Shown here piece after piece: positions 17,744 through 26,622 of a stretch of 64,000 bases of DNA; the first letter of the stretch is position 1; each line of letters opens with the position of its first letter. The translations under genes were made by a program, and so were the position numbers. A model generated the notes under the pieces. That model had not been told where the DNA came from. It saw nothing but the letters and a program-made list of their open reading frames with translations, and ran no database searches. The stretch comes from Desulfitobacterium hafniense DCB-2 (GTDB taxonomy: Bacteria; Bacillota; Desulfitobacteriia; Desulfitobacteriales; Desulfitobacteriaceae), in assembly GCF_000021925.1 (NCBI RefSeq), contig NC_011830.1:2628501-2692500 (forward strand), written 5' to 3'.

Positions 17744-18970
17744 ATGTTAAAAAGGGCAGTTATGCACAGAGACGCCGCATATAAAATCAAAACACCCATG
17801 GATTCAATTAAATGGTGCCGCTATATCGTAAATATCGGGTACATTTGCGTTGCTCTAATGGCCTTCGCCCATGTCGCCTGGTACTTTGGGGCAAGAGATT
17901 ACCTTGTCAATCCTCCCGACATTTATTTGAAATACTTTATCATTGCGCCCACGATAGGTACTTGTGCCCTGAATTTACTAGCCGATTTATTGGTTCGCTC
18001 TGCTCGGGTTCCGATTCAGGCCAAAGAGTATTTGTGCAGCTTTATCCTAGTAATCTATTCCTTCTACCTGATTATGGCTCATGAGATTGCAGTGGTTTTA
18101 CTATGCACCTTCATGCTTTCCATATTTATTTCGGCAATTTTTTCAAAAGTAAAGATAACCCGTTGGGTTTTTCTGGCGAGTATGCTTTCACTTATGCTGT
18201 TTGGCGTTAAAATGTATGTCACCGGGAACATGGACAGCCGTATGGTTATGCAGATATTCATTACCTGCTTAATGTTCGTTGGCTCATATTTAATGGCGAA
18301 AATGCTGATACAGCACTATCACGATAATTTCGCGGCGATTACCAGTTCCCATGAAGAAGCGGCTAAAAATGAGCTCGCTTTTCTGCAGGCGCAGATCAAG
18401 CCTCATTTTTTGTATAACGCTATCAACACGATGGTATCGTTTTGCCACACGGACAGCGAAAGGGCAGCGAGTCTGCTTATCAATTTCAGTAAATATTTAA
18501 GGCTTGTTTTTGACGTCGACCATAAATCAATGCTGGTATCCTTAGAGAGAGAAATCGAATTGATTAAGGCTTATGTTGCAATAGAAAAAGCCCGTTTCGG
18601 CGGGCAAATCAGTATTGAATATACGATTGAACCGGAGCTGCTAAGCATGGAAATACCTTCGTTTTGCCTTCAGCCTTTGGTGGAAAACGCGATAAAGCAC
18701 GGGCTGTGCAAAAAAGCTGCCGGTGGAACCGTCCTTATATCAGCGCAAAAGAGCGAAGGGACTATTATCATAAAGATCAGTGACACAGGGATAGGAATGG
18801 GGGCGGAGCAGCTCAATAAATTAAAGAACAGCGAATCGTCAAAGGAAGGAGTCGGCTTTTTCAATGTAAGCAGGCGTGTAAAAAGTTGGCAAGACGCACA
18901 GCTTGATATACAGAGCACAGAAGGAGGAGGAACTACGGTAACAATAACACTATCAGACATCATCGCATAA
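17744..18970 (+). CDS. LytS/YehU-type sensor histidine kinase
   Basis: 408 residues. About six hydrophobic segments (about 25-195) form the sensor part, then the His_kinase motif AQIKPHFLYNAINTM with the phospho-acceptor His at 221, then an HATPase domain with PLVENAIKHG (N box) and DTGIGMG (G1). It was probably the first gene of a two-component pair: only a mutated start of a response regulator remains 16 nt downstream, so the kinase may be orphaned. An AT-rich leader and no clear promoter are seen. Confidence 0.87.
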   Translation: MLKRAVMHRDAAYKIKTPMDSIKWCRYIVNIGYICVALMAFAHVAWYFGARDYLVNPPDIYLKYFIIAPTIGTCALNLLADLLVRSARVPIQAKEYLCSFILVIYSFYLIMAHEIAVVLLCTFMLSIFISAIFSKVKITRWVFLASMLSLMLFGVKMYVTGNMDSRMVMQIFITCLMFVGSYLMAKMLIQHYHDNFAAITSSHEEAAKNELAFLQAQIKPHFLYNAINTMVSFCHTDSERAASLLINFSKYLRLVFDVDHKSMLVSLEREIELIKAYVAIEKARFGGQISIEYTIEPELLSMEIPSFCLQPLVENAIKHGLCKKAAGGTVLISAQKSEGTIIIKISDTGIGMGAEQLNKLKNSESSKEGVGFFNVSRRVKSWQDAQLDIQSTEGGGTTVTITLSDIIA

Positions 18971-18986
18971 AGAGGTGCTGCAATAT

Positions 18987-19070
18987 ATTAACGCAATTAT
19001 TGTTGACGGCGAAAAGCCTGCACCTGGTATTATAGAAAATATGGTTGCATATGTGTTGTCGGGCCCATAG
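18987..19070 (+). pseudogene. Decayed LytTR-type response regulator remnant
   Basis: Reading frame translates to INAIIVDGEKPAPGIIENMV and stops at TAG 19068-19070. Intact homologues begin MNAIIVDDEKPAL, so the start codon is ATT and the second acidic residue of the metal site is changed to Gly. Only about 28 codons survive before the stop; a little downstream another frame (GPIESALKA) looks like further remnant. Confidence 0.6.
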
Positions 19071-19131
19071 AATCAGCGCTTAAAGCAAGAAGAAGGAGTC
19101 AAAGCAAAAGCTAATCAGTTTAATCATCGCA

Positions 19132-19170
19132 ACGGTTTGAACGATGGATCTTCGTTCAGGCCGTTTTTTT
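19132..19170 (+). terminator. Terminator hairpin, copy B
   Basis: Stem ACGGTTTGAACGA (19132-19144) with TCGTTCAGGCCGT (19152-19164) and a T7 run. It is nearly identical to 14420-14460. A reverse copy TCAAACCGTT at 19188-19197 could pair with the 5' arm and compete with the terminator. Confidence 0.85.
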
Positions 19171-19290
19171 GTTTGCCGCTAAGACGCTCAAACCGTTACC
19201 GCGATCAGCCCTGATCATCGGTTGGGAGATCCGGCGGCCGGGTGTGCCCCGAAGTGCGCCATAACATATACAGTTAAAAAATAATTAAAT

Positions 19291-19308
19291 AATGACCATA
19301 TGGTCATT
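19291..19308. promoter_or_regulatory. Perfect 18-bp palindrome, likely TetR operator
   Basis: AATGACCATATGGTCATT reads the same on both strands, 119 bp before the exporter operon that ends in a TetR-family gene. Size and symmetry fit a TetR-family operator; this is inference. Confidence 0.6.
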
Positions 19309-19426
19309 TACAAGTGGAAAAAGATCTCTTACAATAAATCATAGGGTCGGAAGTTCGAACAAACTAACTTTTGCCTGCTGGACTGAATCCAGCCGAACAG
19401 GATGTTTCCATAGAGGAGGGCGGGAA

Positions 19427-20131
19427 ATGGAACCGATGATCAGGCTTACGGAAGTAGTAAAAGAATATATCATGGGTGAAATCAGGATCAGGGCTGCAGA
19501 CGGAATTTCTTTTGAGGTCGGGCAGGGCGAACTGGTGGTGGTTCTCGGGCCCAGCGGCGCAGGCAAAAGCACTGTGCTCAATATTTTAGGCGGTATGGAC
19601 AGCGCCACCTCCGGCGAGGTGGTGGTCAACGGCCAGGATATTACGCAGTTCAACCGCAACGAGCTTACCTTATACCGGAGAAAGTGCATTGGCTTTATTT
19701 TTCAATTCTATAATCTAATGCCCAATCTCACTGCTCTGGAAAACGTCGAGATCGCGGCACAGATCAGCGACGAGCCGCTGCAAGCGGCCGCGATTCTGGA
19801 AAGCGTCGGTCTCGGGGATCGGATGCAAAATTTCCCGGCCCAGCTTTCCGGCGGAGAGCAGCAACGCGTCTCCATCGCCAGAGCGGTGGCCAAAAATCCC
19901 ACCTTGCTTTTATGCGACGAACCGACGGGCGCGTTGGACTATGTCACCGGCAAAGCGATTCTCAAACTGCTCCACGATGTGAGCCGCAACTTTCAGAAAA
20001 CGGTGATGATCATTACCCACAACAGTTCCATTGCCCAGATGGCGGATAAGGTGATCAAAATAAAAAACGGCAGAGTGGAAGCCGTTGAAATCAACCGGAA
20101 TCCTCTGCCCATTGAAAGGATTGAATGGTAA
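19427..20131 (+). CDS. ABC exporter ATP-binding subunit (MacB/LolD type)
   Basis: 234 residues from ATG 19427 (GGAGG ten bases upstream; upstream in-frame ATG at 19292 lacks a ribosome site). Walker A GPSGAGKS near 43, Q-loop, signature LSGGEQQRVSIARA, Walker B LLLCDEPTGALD, switch His in IITHNS. This set is typical of ATPases that work with FtsX/MacB-like permeases in peptide, lipid or drug export. Stop overlaps the permease start. Confidence 0.93.
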   Translation: MEPMIRLTEVVKEYIMGEIRIRAADGISFEVGQGELVVVLGPSGAGKSTVLNILGGMDSATSGEVVVNGQDITQFNRNELTLYRRKCIGFIFQFYNLMPNLTALENVEIAAQISDEPLQAAAILESVGLGDRMQNFPAQLSGGEQQRVSIARAVAKNPTLLLCDEPTGALDYVTGKAILKLLHDVSRNFQKTVMIITHNSSIAQMADKVIKIKNGRVEAVEINRNPLPIERIEW

Positions 20132-22509
20132 TGGTGATCTTCCTGAAAAAATCCTTGCGGGATCTGAAGGAGGCCAAAGGGCAGTTTATATCGGTCCTGG
20201 CGGTGGTGATCATCGGAGTCATGTTCTATACGGGCCTGTATTCGGCACTGGACATCTTTTCCGGAGCGGGGCAGAAGTACTTCACGGAATATAGACTGGC
20301 CGATTTGTCGAGTACGGTTTACCGGGCGCCGGAAGGGGTAGTCGAGCGGGTAAGGGCGATTCCCGGAGTCAAAATGGCGGAGGGAAGGGTCTTGCAGGAT
20401 GTCCGGATTTTTATGGAAGACAGGAACGCTGTGGTCAGACTGATTTCCCTTCCCGACCAAAAACGGGCTGTTGTCAACGACATCATGCTCAAAGCAGGCA
20501 GCTATTTTTCGGCCGATGCGGCCAACCAATGCCTTGTATCCGAGGATTTCTTCAAGGCCAATCACCTGGTGATCGGCCAGACCATCGAGCCCATTGTGAA
20601 CGGGGAACGGGTAAAGCTTTCCATTGTGGGAACGGTTAAAGGTCCTGAATACATGTATGAAATCCGCGATGCCACGGAGGTGTTCCCCGATCATGAAAAG
20701 TTCGGTGTTATTTATGTTCAAGCCTCCTATTTGCAGACCATCCTCGATTACAAAGGCTCGGTAAACGATATCAGCGTTCTCCTGACCAAAGACGGCGACA
20801 GCAAAAAGGTCAAGGCTGAGCTGGAAAAGATGCTGGCTCCTTACGGCCTGGTAAGCACCGTCGAGAAAAAAGATCAGATCAGCTACAGTATGTTTCACTC
20901 GGATGAAACGGGACTGCAATCCATGGCGGCGATTTTCCCTATGCTGTTCTTTATCGCCTCTGCGGTCATCATCTATATTACTATGACCCGCATGATTGAA
21001 AACCAGCGGACATTGATGGGCGTATTCAAGGCGCTGGGTTACAGCGATTGGGACATTATGCTGCATTACCAGACCTATCCGCTGCTGGTGGGGATCCTGG
21101 GGAGCATTCTGGGCTCCCTGATCGGGTTATTCTTCATCGGCGAAGCTCTGCTCGGCATATTCAACAGCTTTTACAATCTGCCGACGGAGAATTCGTCCGT
21201 CCAGCTGGCCATGGTGGTGCCGGCTTCGCTTACAGCCTTGTTCTTCTGCGTATTCGCCGGATATAATGCCTGCCGCAAGGAGCTGCGCCTGGTACCGGCG
21301 GAGTCCATGCGGCCGAAACCGCCCGCTTCCGGCAGAAAGACGCTGCTGGAAAACCTCGGCTTCTTTTGGCAGCGCCTTAATTTCAGCTGGAAGATCATCT
21401 TCCGCAACCTGTTCAGGTATAAGCGGCGCTCAGCCCTGGCCTCCGTCGGGGTCATCTTTTCCATGGCCTTATTGCTCATCGCCCTGGCCTTCCGGAGCTC
21501 CATGGGCAACCTGATGGCCATGCAGTATGAAGAAATTCAGAAGTTTGATCTGAAAATCAATTTTACGCAAATGCTGGCGGTCGATGAGCTCAGCACTATC
21601 AGAAACCTGGCTCACGTAAAGTCTGTCGAACCGGTGCTGGAGACCGGAATGGAACTTACCTATGGCTGGAAGAAGAAAGATATTGGCGTCCTGGCGCTGG
21701 ACCGGGAAGCCCAATTATACGGTGTCTATGATCGGAAGGGGAAAGCGGCGATTCTGCCGTCGGACGGGGTCCTCCTGCCCGCCCGGCTCATGGAAACTCT
21801 GGGCCTGCAGACGGGCGACCGGGTGACACTTCGCTCTTATTATCCGGGCAAGAACACGGACAGGGATAAAAAAACGGTGGTCGTGAAGGGTGAAACGTCG
21901 CAGTTTATCGGACAGAGCGCGGTTTGCAGTATGGATTATATCGATTATCTGTTGGATGAAGGCGCGGTGGTCAATGGGGCCCATATTAAGCTGGACGACG
22001 GGCAATATGAAAAAGAAGTGACGGCAAAACTGGAAGATATTTTGACGATCAATACGATCCAGTCCAAAGCGGAAGTGGTCGCCAATACCAACAAGCAGCT
22101 CCAATCCATGAACAGTATCATCTTTTTCATGCTGTTCGGGGCTAGTATATTAACCATCGCCGTGATCTACAACATTACGAATATCAATATCTTTGAACGC
22201 CGGAGAGAGATTGCCACACTTTCCGTACTCGGCTTCACTTCCGCAGAACTGAAGAGCCTGGTATTCAACGAAAATTTCTTTATCAGCGCCTTCGGGATAC
22301 TGATCGGTGCCCCTCTGGGCAGGTTTATTGCCGAGGTGGCCATCGATACCCAGGCCACGGAGACCATGCAGCTGCCGATGGTGATGGAGCCGGCCAATTA
22401 CCTGCTCGCTGCCGCCCTGATTATTGCCTTCACGGCAATCGCCAATTGGCTGCTCAGAAACAAAATAACCGCCATCGATATGGTCGAATCCCTGAAAAGC
22501 GCCGAATGA
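20125..22509 (+). CDS. FtsX/MacB-family ABC permease
   Basis: 794 residues (ATG 20131 is an alternative start). One N-terminal membrane segment (about 18-40), a large extracellular domain, three helices near 265-385, a second FtsX-like half beginning with a helix near 440-460 and a second extracellular domain, and the final helices near 665-785, with the RRREIATLSVLGF conserved cytoplasmic loop after about 690. The duplicated plan is that of two-FtsX-domain permeases. It couples to the preceding ATPase and following adaptor. Substrate unknown. Confidence 0.9.
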   Translation: MVMVIFLKKSLRDLKEAKGQFISVLAVVIIGVMFYTGLYSALDIFSGAGQKYFTEYRLADLSSTVYRAPEGVVERVRAIPGVKMAEGRVLQDVRIFMEDRNAVVRLISLPDQKRAVVNDIMLKAGSYFSADAANQCLVSEDFFKANHLVIGQTIEPIVNGERVKLSIVGTVKGPEYMYEIRDATEVFPDHEKFGVIYVQASYLQTILDYKGSVNDISVLLTKDGDSKKVKAELEKMLAPYGLVSTVEKKDQISYSMFHSDETGLQSMAAIFPMLFFIASAVIIYITMTRMIENQRTLMGVFKALGYSDWDIMLHYQTYPLLVGILGSILGSLIGLFFIGEALLGIFNSFYNLPTENSSVQLAMVVPASLTALFFCVFAGYNACRKELRLVPAESMRPKPPASGRKTLLENLGFFWQRLNFSWKIIFRNLFRYKRRSALASVGVIFSMALLLIALAFRSSMGNLMAMQYEEIQKFDLKINFTQMLAVDELSTIRNLAHVKSVEPVLETGMELTYGWKKKDIGVLALDREAQLYGVYDRKGKAAILPSDGVLLPARLMETLGLQTGDRVTLRSYYPGKNTDRDKKTVVVKGETSQFIGQSAVCSMDYIDYLLDEGAVVNGAHIKLDDGQYEKEVTAKLEDILTINTIQSKAEVVANTNKQLQSMNSIIFFMLFGASILTIAVIYNITNINIFERRREIATLSVLGFTSAELKSLVFNENFFISAFGILIGAPLGRFIAEVAIDTQATETMQLPMVMEPANYLLAAALIIAFTAIANWLLRNKITAIDMVESLKSAE

Positions 22510-22540
22510 AGGTGCCAACGAGGTAAGGAGGTTGAAAAAG

Positions 22541-23716
22541 ATGAACATTCCAACGGATTTGCAGAAAGTGAAGAACGATAAACGGAACATGAGATTGACT
22601 AAAAAGCTGCTCTGGGTCATCGGTATCCTGCTCGTGCTGGCGGCAGGCCTGGGCTGGACCCTCTCCAATCGGGGCACGCCGGCGGAAACAGCACCCGCCA
22701 AGCTCGGCGATATCCAAAAATATGTAGAAGAGACCGGCGAAGTGAAGTGCAGCGACTCCGCGACGGTTTATCTGGAAGGAAGCGGGCTGATCAAGCGCAT
22801 TGCCGTCGAAACAGGTCAGCAGGTCCAAAAAGGAGATCTGCTTCTGAGCATGGATCGGGAGCAGTTGGAAATTTCCCTGAAAAATGCGGCAGAACTGCTG
22901 AATCAAGCCAAAGCCCAATCTGCTGCCGGAGAGGAAGCCTATACCATGGCGCTGAAGGATTATGACAACACCAGGTCCCTGGCCGAGGCAGGAGCAGCCA
23001 GTGAGTGGGAACTAACCCAGAAGGAAGCTGCCTTAAAGAGTGCCGAAGCAGTCCGGTCCGGCAATCAGGCGGCGCTGGAACAGGCTGAACTGAGCGTGGC
23101 CACCAGCTCCCTGGCCCTGAGCAAGCAGCAGGTTCTGGCGCCGCTCAAGGGCACCATTCTGCAAAAAAGGGTCGAAGTCAATGCCTTCGGCGTGCCTGGA
23201 ACAGTGGCCTTTGTCATCGGCGATACGGAAAACCTGGAGATCCAAGCCAAAATCCTGGCCGAAGATGCCGCCAGCATCCAAGTCGGGAACAAAGCTACCC
23301 TTACCGTCCGCACGAAAGAGCAGCAGACGCTGGCGGGAACTGTGGTCAAGATCGCACCCACTGCTGAGGATGAAGTATCCTCTCTTGGCGTCAAGCAGAA
23401 GAAGGTCACCGTAACCATCAAGCCTCTCGATGCCCAGGTTGCTTTGCTGCCGGGGTCTGAGGTGGATGTCAGGGTCATTACCGAAACAAAGAGCGGCGTG
23501 GTTATCGTGCCCGCCGGCGCCGTATTCGACTACCGGGGCCAAAGCTGCGTCTTCACCGTCGAAGAGGGAAAGGCTGCCCTGCGGGCGGTGCAAAGGGGAA
23601 TTCAAAATGAGTCCTTGTGCGAAATCACAGAGGGACTGCAGGAGGGGGAGACGGTATTGTCCGCCCCTGATAACAGCATCGAAGAAGGAACGCGGATCCT
23701 GAGTCCATTACAATAA
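22541..23716 (+). CDS. Membrane-fusion (MacA/HlyD-type) adaptor
   Basis: 391 residues from ATG 22541, with AAGGAGG nine bases upstream (an in-frame TTG at 22532 is too close to it). N-terminal signal anchor (about 20-38), biotinyl-lipoyl-like halves (GLIKRIAVETGQQVQKGDLL; VLAPLKGTI), a long Ala/Glu-rich coiled coil (about 105-185) and a beta-barrel domain. In Gram-positives such adaptors help MacB-like exporters. Confidence 0.88.
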   Translation: MNIPTDLQKVKNDKRNMRLTKKLLWVIGILLVLAAGLGWTLSNRGTPAETAPAKLGDIQKYVEETGEVKCSDSATVYLEGSGLIKRIAVETGQQVQKGDLLLSMDREQLEISLKNAAELLNQAKAQSAAGEEAYTMALKDYDNTRSLAEAGAASEWELTQKEAALKSAEAVRSGNQAALEQAELSVATSSLALSKQQVLAPLKGTILQKRVEVNAFGVPGTVAFVIGDTENLEIQAKILAEDAASIQVGNKATLTVRTKEQQTLAGTVVKIAPTAEDEVSSLGVKQKKVTVTIKPLDAQVALLPGSEVDVRVITETKSGVVIVPAGAVFDYRGQSCVFTVEEGKAALRAVQRGIQNESLCEITEGLQEGETVLSAPDNSIEEGTRILSPLQ

Positions 23717-23775
23717 GCACAAATTATGATAAAATGGACGAAATGAATCGCTGACAGAAAGGAAAGCTGAACCTC

Positions 23776-24411
23776 ATGTATGAAACCTTCGAGAAGCTGC
23801 CGGACGGTAAAAAGGAGCAAATTATCCAGGTTTGTATCGAAGAATTTATTGAAAACGGCTATCAAAACGCTTCCACCAATACCATTGTCAAACGGCTGGG
23901 AATTTCCAAAGGCGTATTGTTCCTTTACTTTAAAAATAAAAAGAATCTCTATCTTTATCTTGTCGAGTATATCATGGAGTTTTTTATACAGGATTATTTT
24001 GAGGAATACGCGGGCGGCCCGGTTATCAATATCAATGTCTTCGATAATCTGGGTGAGTACTATAAAGAATTGATGCAGAAAAAACCAGAGCTCTTTTTAT
24101 TTATGCTGCAGGCCTTTGTCAATACGCCGGCGGAGCTCAAAGAAGAGATCGACGCCAGGCATAACCAGGCTCACGACAGTCTGTTCCGGCATATGAACAA
24201 CGAGGGTTTCCGGCCGGGCATCGATATTCACTTGGTGGACGATCTGCTGCATATGGTTTCCTATTATGTGGGCCAGTTAATCACCAATGATTTGAAGGGC
24301 AAGGATCTGAACACCATCATCAAGGATGAGATCAATAAGAATATCGTACGCTATGCCGAGCTGTTTGCGAAGTATGTGGATATCCTGAAGTATGGAGTCT
24401 ATGAAAGATAG
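23776..24411 (+). CDS. TetR/AcrR-family regulator of the exporter operon
   Basis: 211 residues. The N-terminal HTH (KKEQIIQVCIEEFIENGYQN, then TIVKRLGISKGVLFLYFKNK) is standard; the C-terminal ligand domain is helical. It is the last gene of the operon and the palindrome at 19291-19308 is its probable operator, which would make the operon self-repressed until a ligand binds. Confidence 0.92.
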   Translation: MYETFEKLPDGKKEQIIQVCIEEFIENGYQNASTNTIVKRLGISKGVLFLYFKNKKNLYLYLVEYIMEFFIQDYFEEYAGGPVININVFDNLGEYYKELMQKKPELFLFMLQAFVNTPAELKEEIDARHNQAHDSLFRHMNNEGFRPGIDIHLVDDLLHMVSYYVGQLITNDLKGKDLNTIIKDEINKNIVRYAELFAKYVDILKYGVYER

Positions 24412-24545
24412 CAAATCGTGGACGCTCCCCATACGCAAAAAAGAAGGGAAAGATAATTCTGGTGCTCGTCACATCTATTCAGGAATTGTCCAACAGCGTA
24501 TGGAAATTATCATACCCATTCCGGCGCTTTCTTGAGTAATCTAAT

Positions 24546-24582
24546 AGAGGGGTTTGCTTCTTACTAGAAAGCAAACCCCTCT
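24546..24582 (+). terminator. Hairpin after tetR (no T-run)
   Basis: Perfect 14-bp stem AGAGGGGTTTGCTT/AAGCAAACCCCTCT. No T-run follows, so termination is uncertain. A second small hairpin GCTCTGAT/ATCAGAGC lies at 24613-24641. Confidence 0.55.
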
Positions 24583-24742
24583 ATGATTACATGTTCAGAA
24601 TATGTTCAGCAAGCTCTGATATAGTTAATGGAAATCAGAGCATCATGATTACTCTATTTCTCCGTAGTATTTGCAGCTCTCTTCACCGCCGATTTCCTCC
24701 TGCGTAAGCAAAACTCCAGAGAGAGAATCCGGAAATAATCCG

Positions 24743-24791
24743 AAAAGGAACCGGCGGCGGGAAGCAGAAAATCCCACCGCCGGTTCCTTTT
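24743..24791 (+). terminator. Strong terminator-like hairpin
   Basis: 15-bp stem AAAAGGAACCGGCGG/CCGCCGGTTCCTTTT. The A-run and T-run ends make it work in either direction. Apart from these hairpins, 24412-24859 holds no gene I can support. Confidence 0.75.
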
Positions 24792-24859
24792 GAATAGAAG
24801 GGATGCCATTATGGAAGCACCATCGGAAAGCTTGAGCTCAAAAAGGAGTGAACCATAAA

Positions 24860-25810
24860 ATGTTAAATGGTAATATTTCACCCCATTTGTTTCGGGTGGT
24901 GTTTGAGAACAGTCCGATCGGGCTGGTTGTTGTGAACGAAGATACATCTTTAAAAAGGATTAATAACTATATGCTTGCAACCTTCAATATTGACCCCCAG
25001 GACTTTCATGAGCGCATGCTCGGTAACGCATTCCAATGTTCTGATATATATTTGACCGGGAAAAGCTGTGGCGAGGGCGGCCATTGCCATGATTGCGGCC
25101 TGCGCAAAGTTCTCAGTACGGCCATGCTGGAAGGCGCCAACATCCTGGAAACGGTTGTCGAACACGATTTCATAATTGATGGGACCAATCGGAAGAAGTG
25201 GTTTAAGGTAAGCGCATCACGTGTTGAAACAGATGATGAAGTGCTTGGCATACTGTCTTTCGTAGATATCACAACCCAAATGGAATATGAGGAATTGCTC
25301 AAAAACCTGCTTTCGCTGGATGCTGCGACAGGAGCAATGAATAAATATGCTCTTATTAACTCACTAAAGAATCTCACCACCGGAAAGGAAGGTCTGACAG
25401 TGGCCATGATCGACATTGACGATTTTAAATTAGTAAATGATCGGTATGGTCACTTGACAGGGGACAGGGTTCTCAACCTGTTCTGCTCCGTGGCCTTCAC
25501 AAACACACGCAAACAGGACATTGTAGGAAGGTTTGGCGGTGAAGAGTTTATGCTGATCTTTCCTGATATGGTTTCCCGGCTTGTAATCAAAGCTCTGCAG
25601 CGAATTTCAACCTCATTTCGCACTGCCTGTATGAACGAACTCGGCTTTTCACCTACATTCAGCGTGGGAGTCGCAGAGTTTTCAACTAAAAAAATGGCCG
25701 GAATGACTATCGATGCTATTATTGCTGAAGCAGATGAAAACCTATACGCTTCAAAGAACGCAGGGAAAAACAGAGTCACAGCCTTCGGGAGCAGCCAGGT
25801 TTTCAAGTGA
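24860..25810 (+). CDS. PAS-GGDEF diguanylate cyclase with a Cys-rich sensor
   Basis: 316 residues from ATG 24860 (an in-frame GTG at 24848 sits directly on the ribosome site). A PAS domain (about 10-145) holds a Cys cluster C-x5-C-x2-C in GKSCGEGGHCHDCGLRK, followed by a GGDEF domain (about 155-310) with GGEEF at 226-230 and an RxxD inhibition site (RKQD) five residues before it. The active motif predicts cyclic di-GMP synthesis with product feedback. The Cys cluster could hold a metal or sense redox state. It may be one of the sources of the ligand for the riboswitch at 4314. Confidence 0.9.
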   Translation: MLNGNISPHLFRVVFENSPIGLVVVNEDTSLKRINNYMLATFNIDPQDFHERMLGNAFQCSDIYLTGKSCGEGGHCHDCGLRKVLSTAMLEGANILETVVEHDFIIDGTNRKKWFKVSASRVETDDEVLGILSFVDITTQMEYEELLKNLLSLDAATGAMNKYALINSLKNLTTGKEGLTVAMIDIDDFKLVNDRYGHLTGDRVLNLFCSVAFTNTRKQDIVGRFGGEEFMLIFPDMVSRLVIKALQRISTSFRTACMNELGFSPTFSVGVAEFSTKKMAGMTIDAIIAEADENLYASKNAGKNRVTAFGSSQVFK

Positions 25811-25939
25811 TGGCCGGGTAACGACCCTCATAGCATTATTGAAAGCAGCTGGCTTTATGCATGTTTTCTGGTATAGTTATAGGCGGTAGAATTGTATGTT
25901 GGGATGAGTGGTGTCCTGCAAGAATAAGGAGGCAAGTTA

Positions 25940-26449
25940 ATGCTAATCAGACAAGAAACAAAGGAAGACTATGCTCAGATATATGACCTTGTAAAAACAG
26001 CTTTTTCAACAATAGAACACAGCGACGGGAACGAGCAAAATTTAGTGACCGCTTTAAGAAACAGTGGGGCATTTGTACCGGGTTTATCATTAGTCGCGGA
26101 GATTGATGGCAGAATTGCCGGGCATATCATGTTTACAGAAGGGAAAGTTGGTCAGGATACAGTGCTTATTTTAGCGCCTTTATCCGTATTGCCTGAGTAT
26201 CAGCAACAAGGAATTGGCACCGCCCTTATTGCAGAAGGTCACAAGGCCGCCCAAGCATTAGGATACCAGTATTCACTTGTTTTGGGGAGTGAGCAATATT
26301 ACCCGCGTTCAGGTTATCGTCCTGCCAGAGGATTAGGGATTGAGGTTCCTGTCGGAATGCCTGATGAGAATTTTATGGCCATTAAATTGCAGGAAAATGC
26401 CAAGCCGATCAAAGGCGCTGTAACCTATGCCAAGGAATTCGGTATTTAG
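25940..26449 (+). CDS. GNAT acetyltransferase (YhbS type)
   Basis: 169 residues. Typical YhbS order: LIRQETKEDYAQIYDLVKTA at the start, AGHIMFTEGKV, LAPLSVLPEYQQQGIGTALI (acetyl-CoA loop with Q-Q-G-I-G), VLGSEQYYPRSGYRPA. GGAGG precedes the ATG. Substrate unknown. Confidence 0.88.
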   Translation: MLIRQETKEDYAQIYDLVKTAFSTIEHSDGNEQNLVTALRNSGAFVPGLSLVAEIDGRIAGHIMFTEGKVGQDTVLILAPLSVLPEYQQQGIGTALIAEGHKAAQALGYQYSLVLGSEQYYPRSGYRPARGLGIEVPVGMPDENFMAIKLQENAKPIKGAVTYAKEFGI

Positions 26450-26622
26450 GCCGGATTGCGATTATAAAAATGATCTAAAAATGAAGTCATCCTCATCTTC
26501 ATCATGGGGGTGATTTTTTAATTTCTAAACAATGGCAGGCAACGCTTCAGGTGTATTTAAAAACAAGATAAAGGTTAATATAAGTTTGGATTCGACTCTG
26601 TGTTTAAGAAAGGGGATGTAAA

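Noticed and set aside
26455..26622. TnaC-like leader peptide before the permease and tryptophanase
   Set aside because: No short ORF with a conserved Trp and Pro was seen in the gap.
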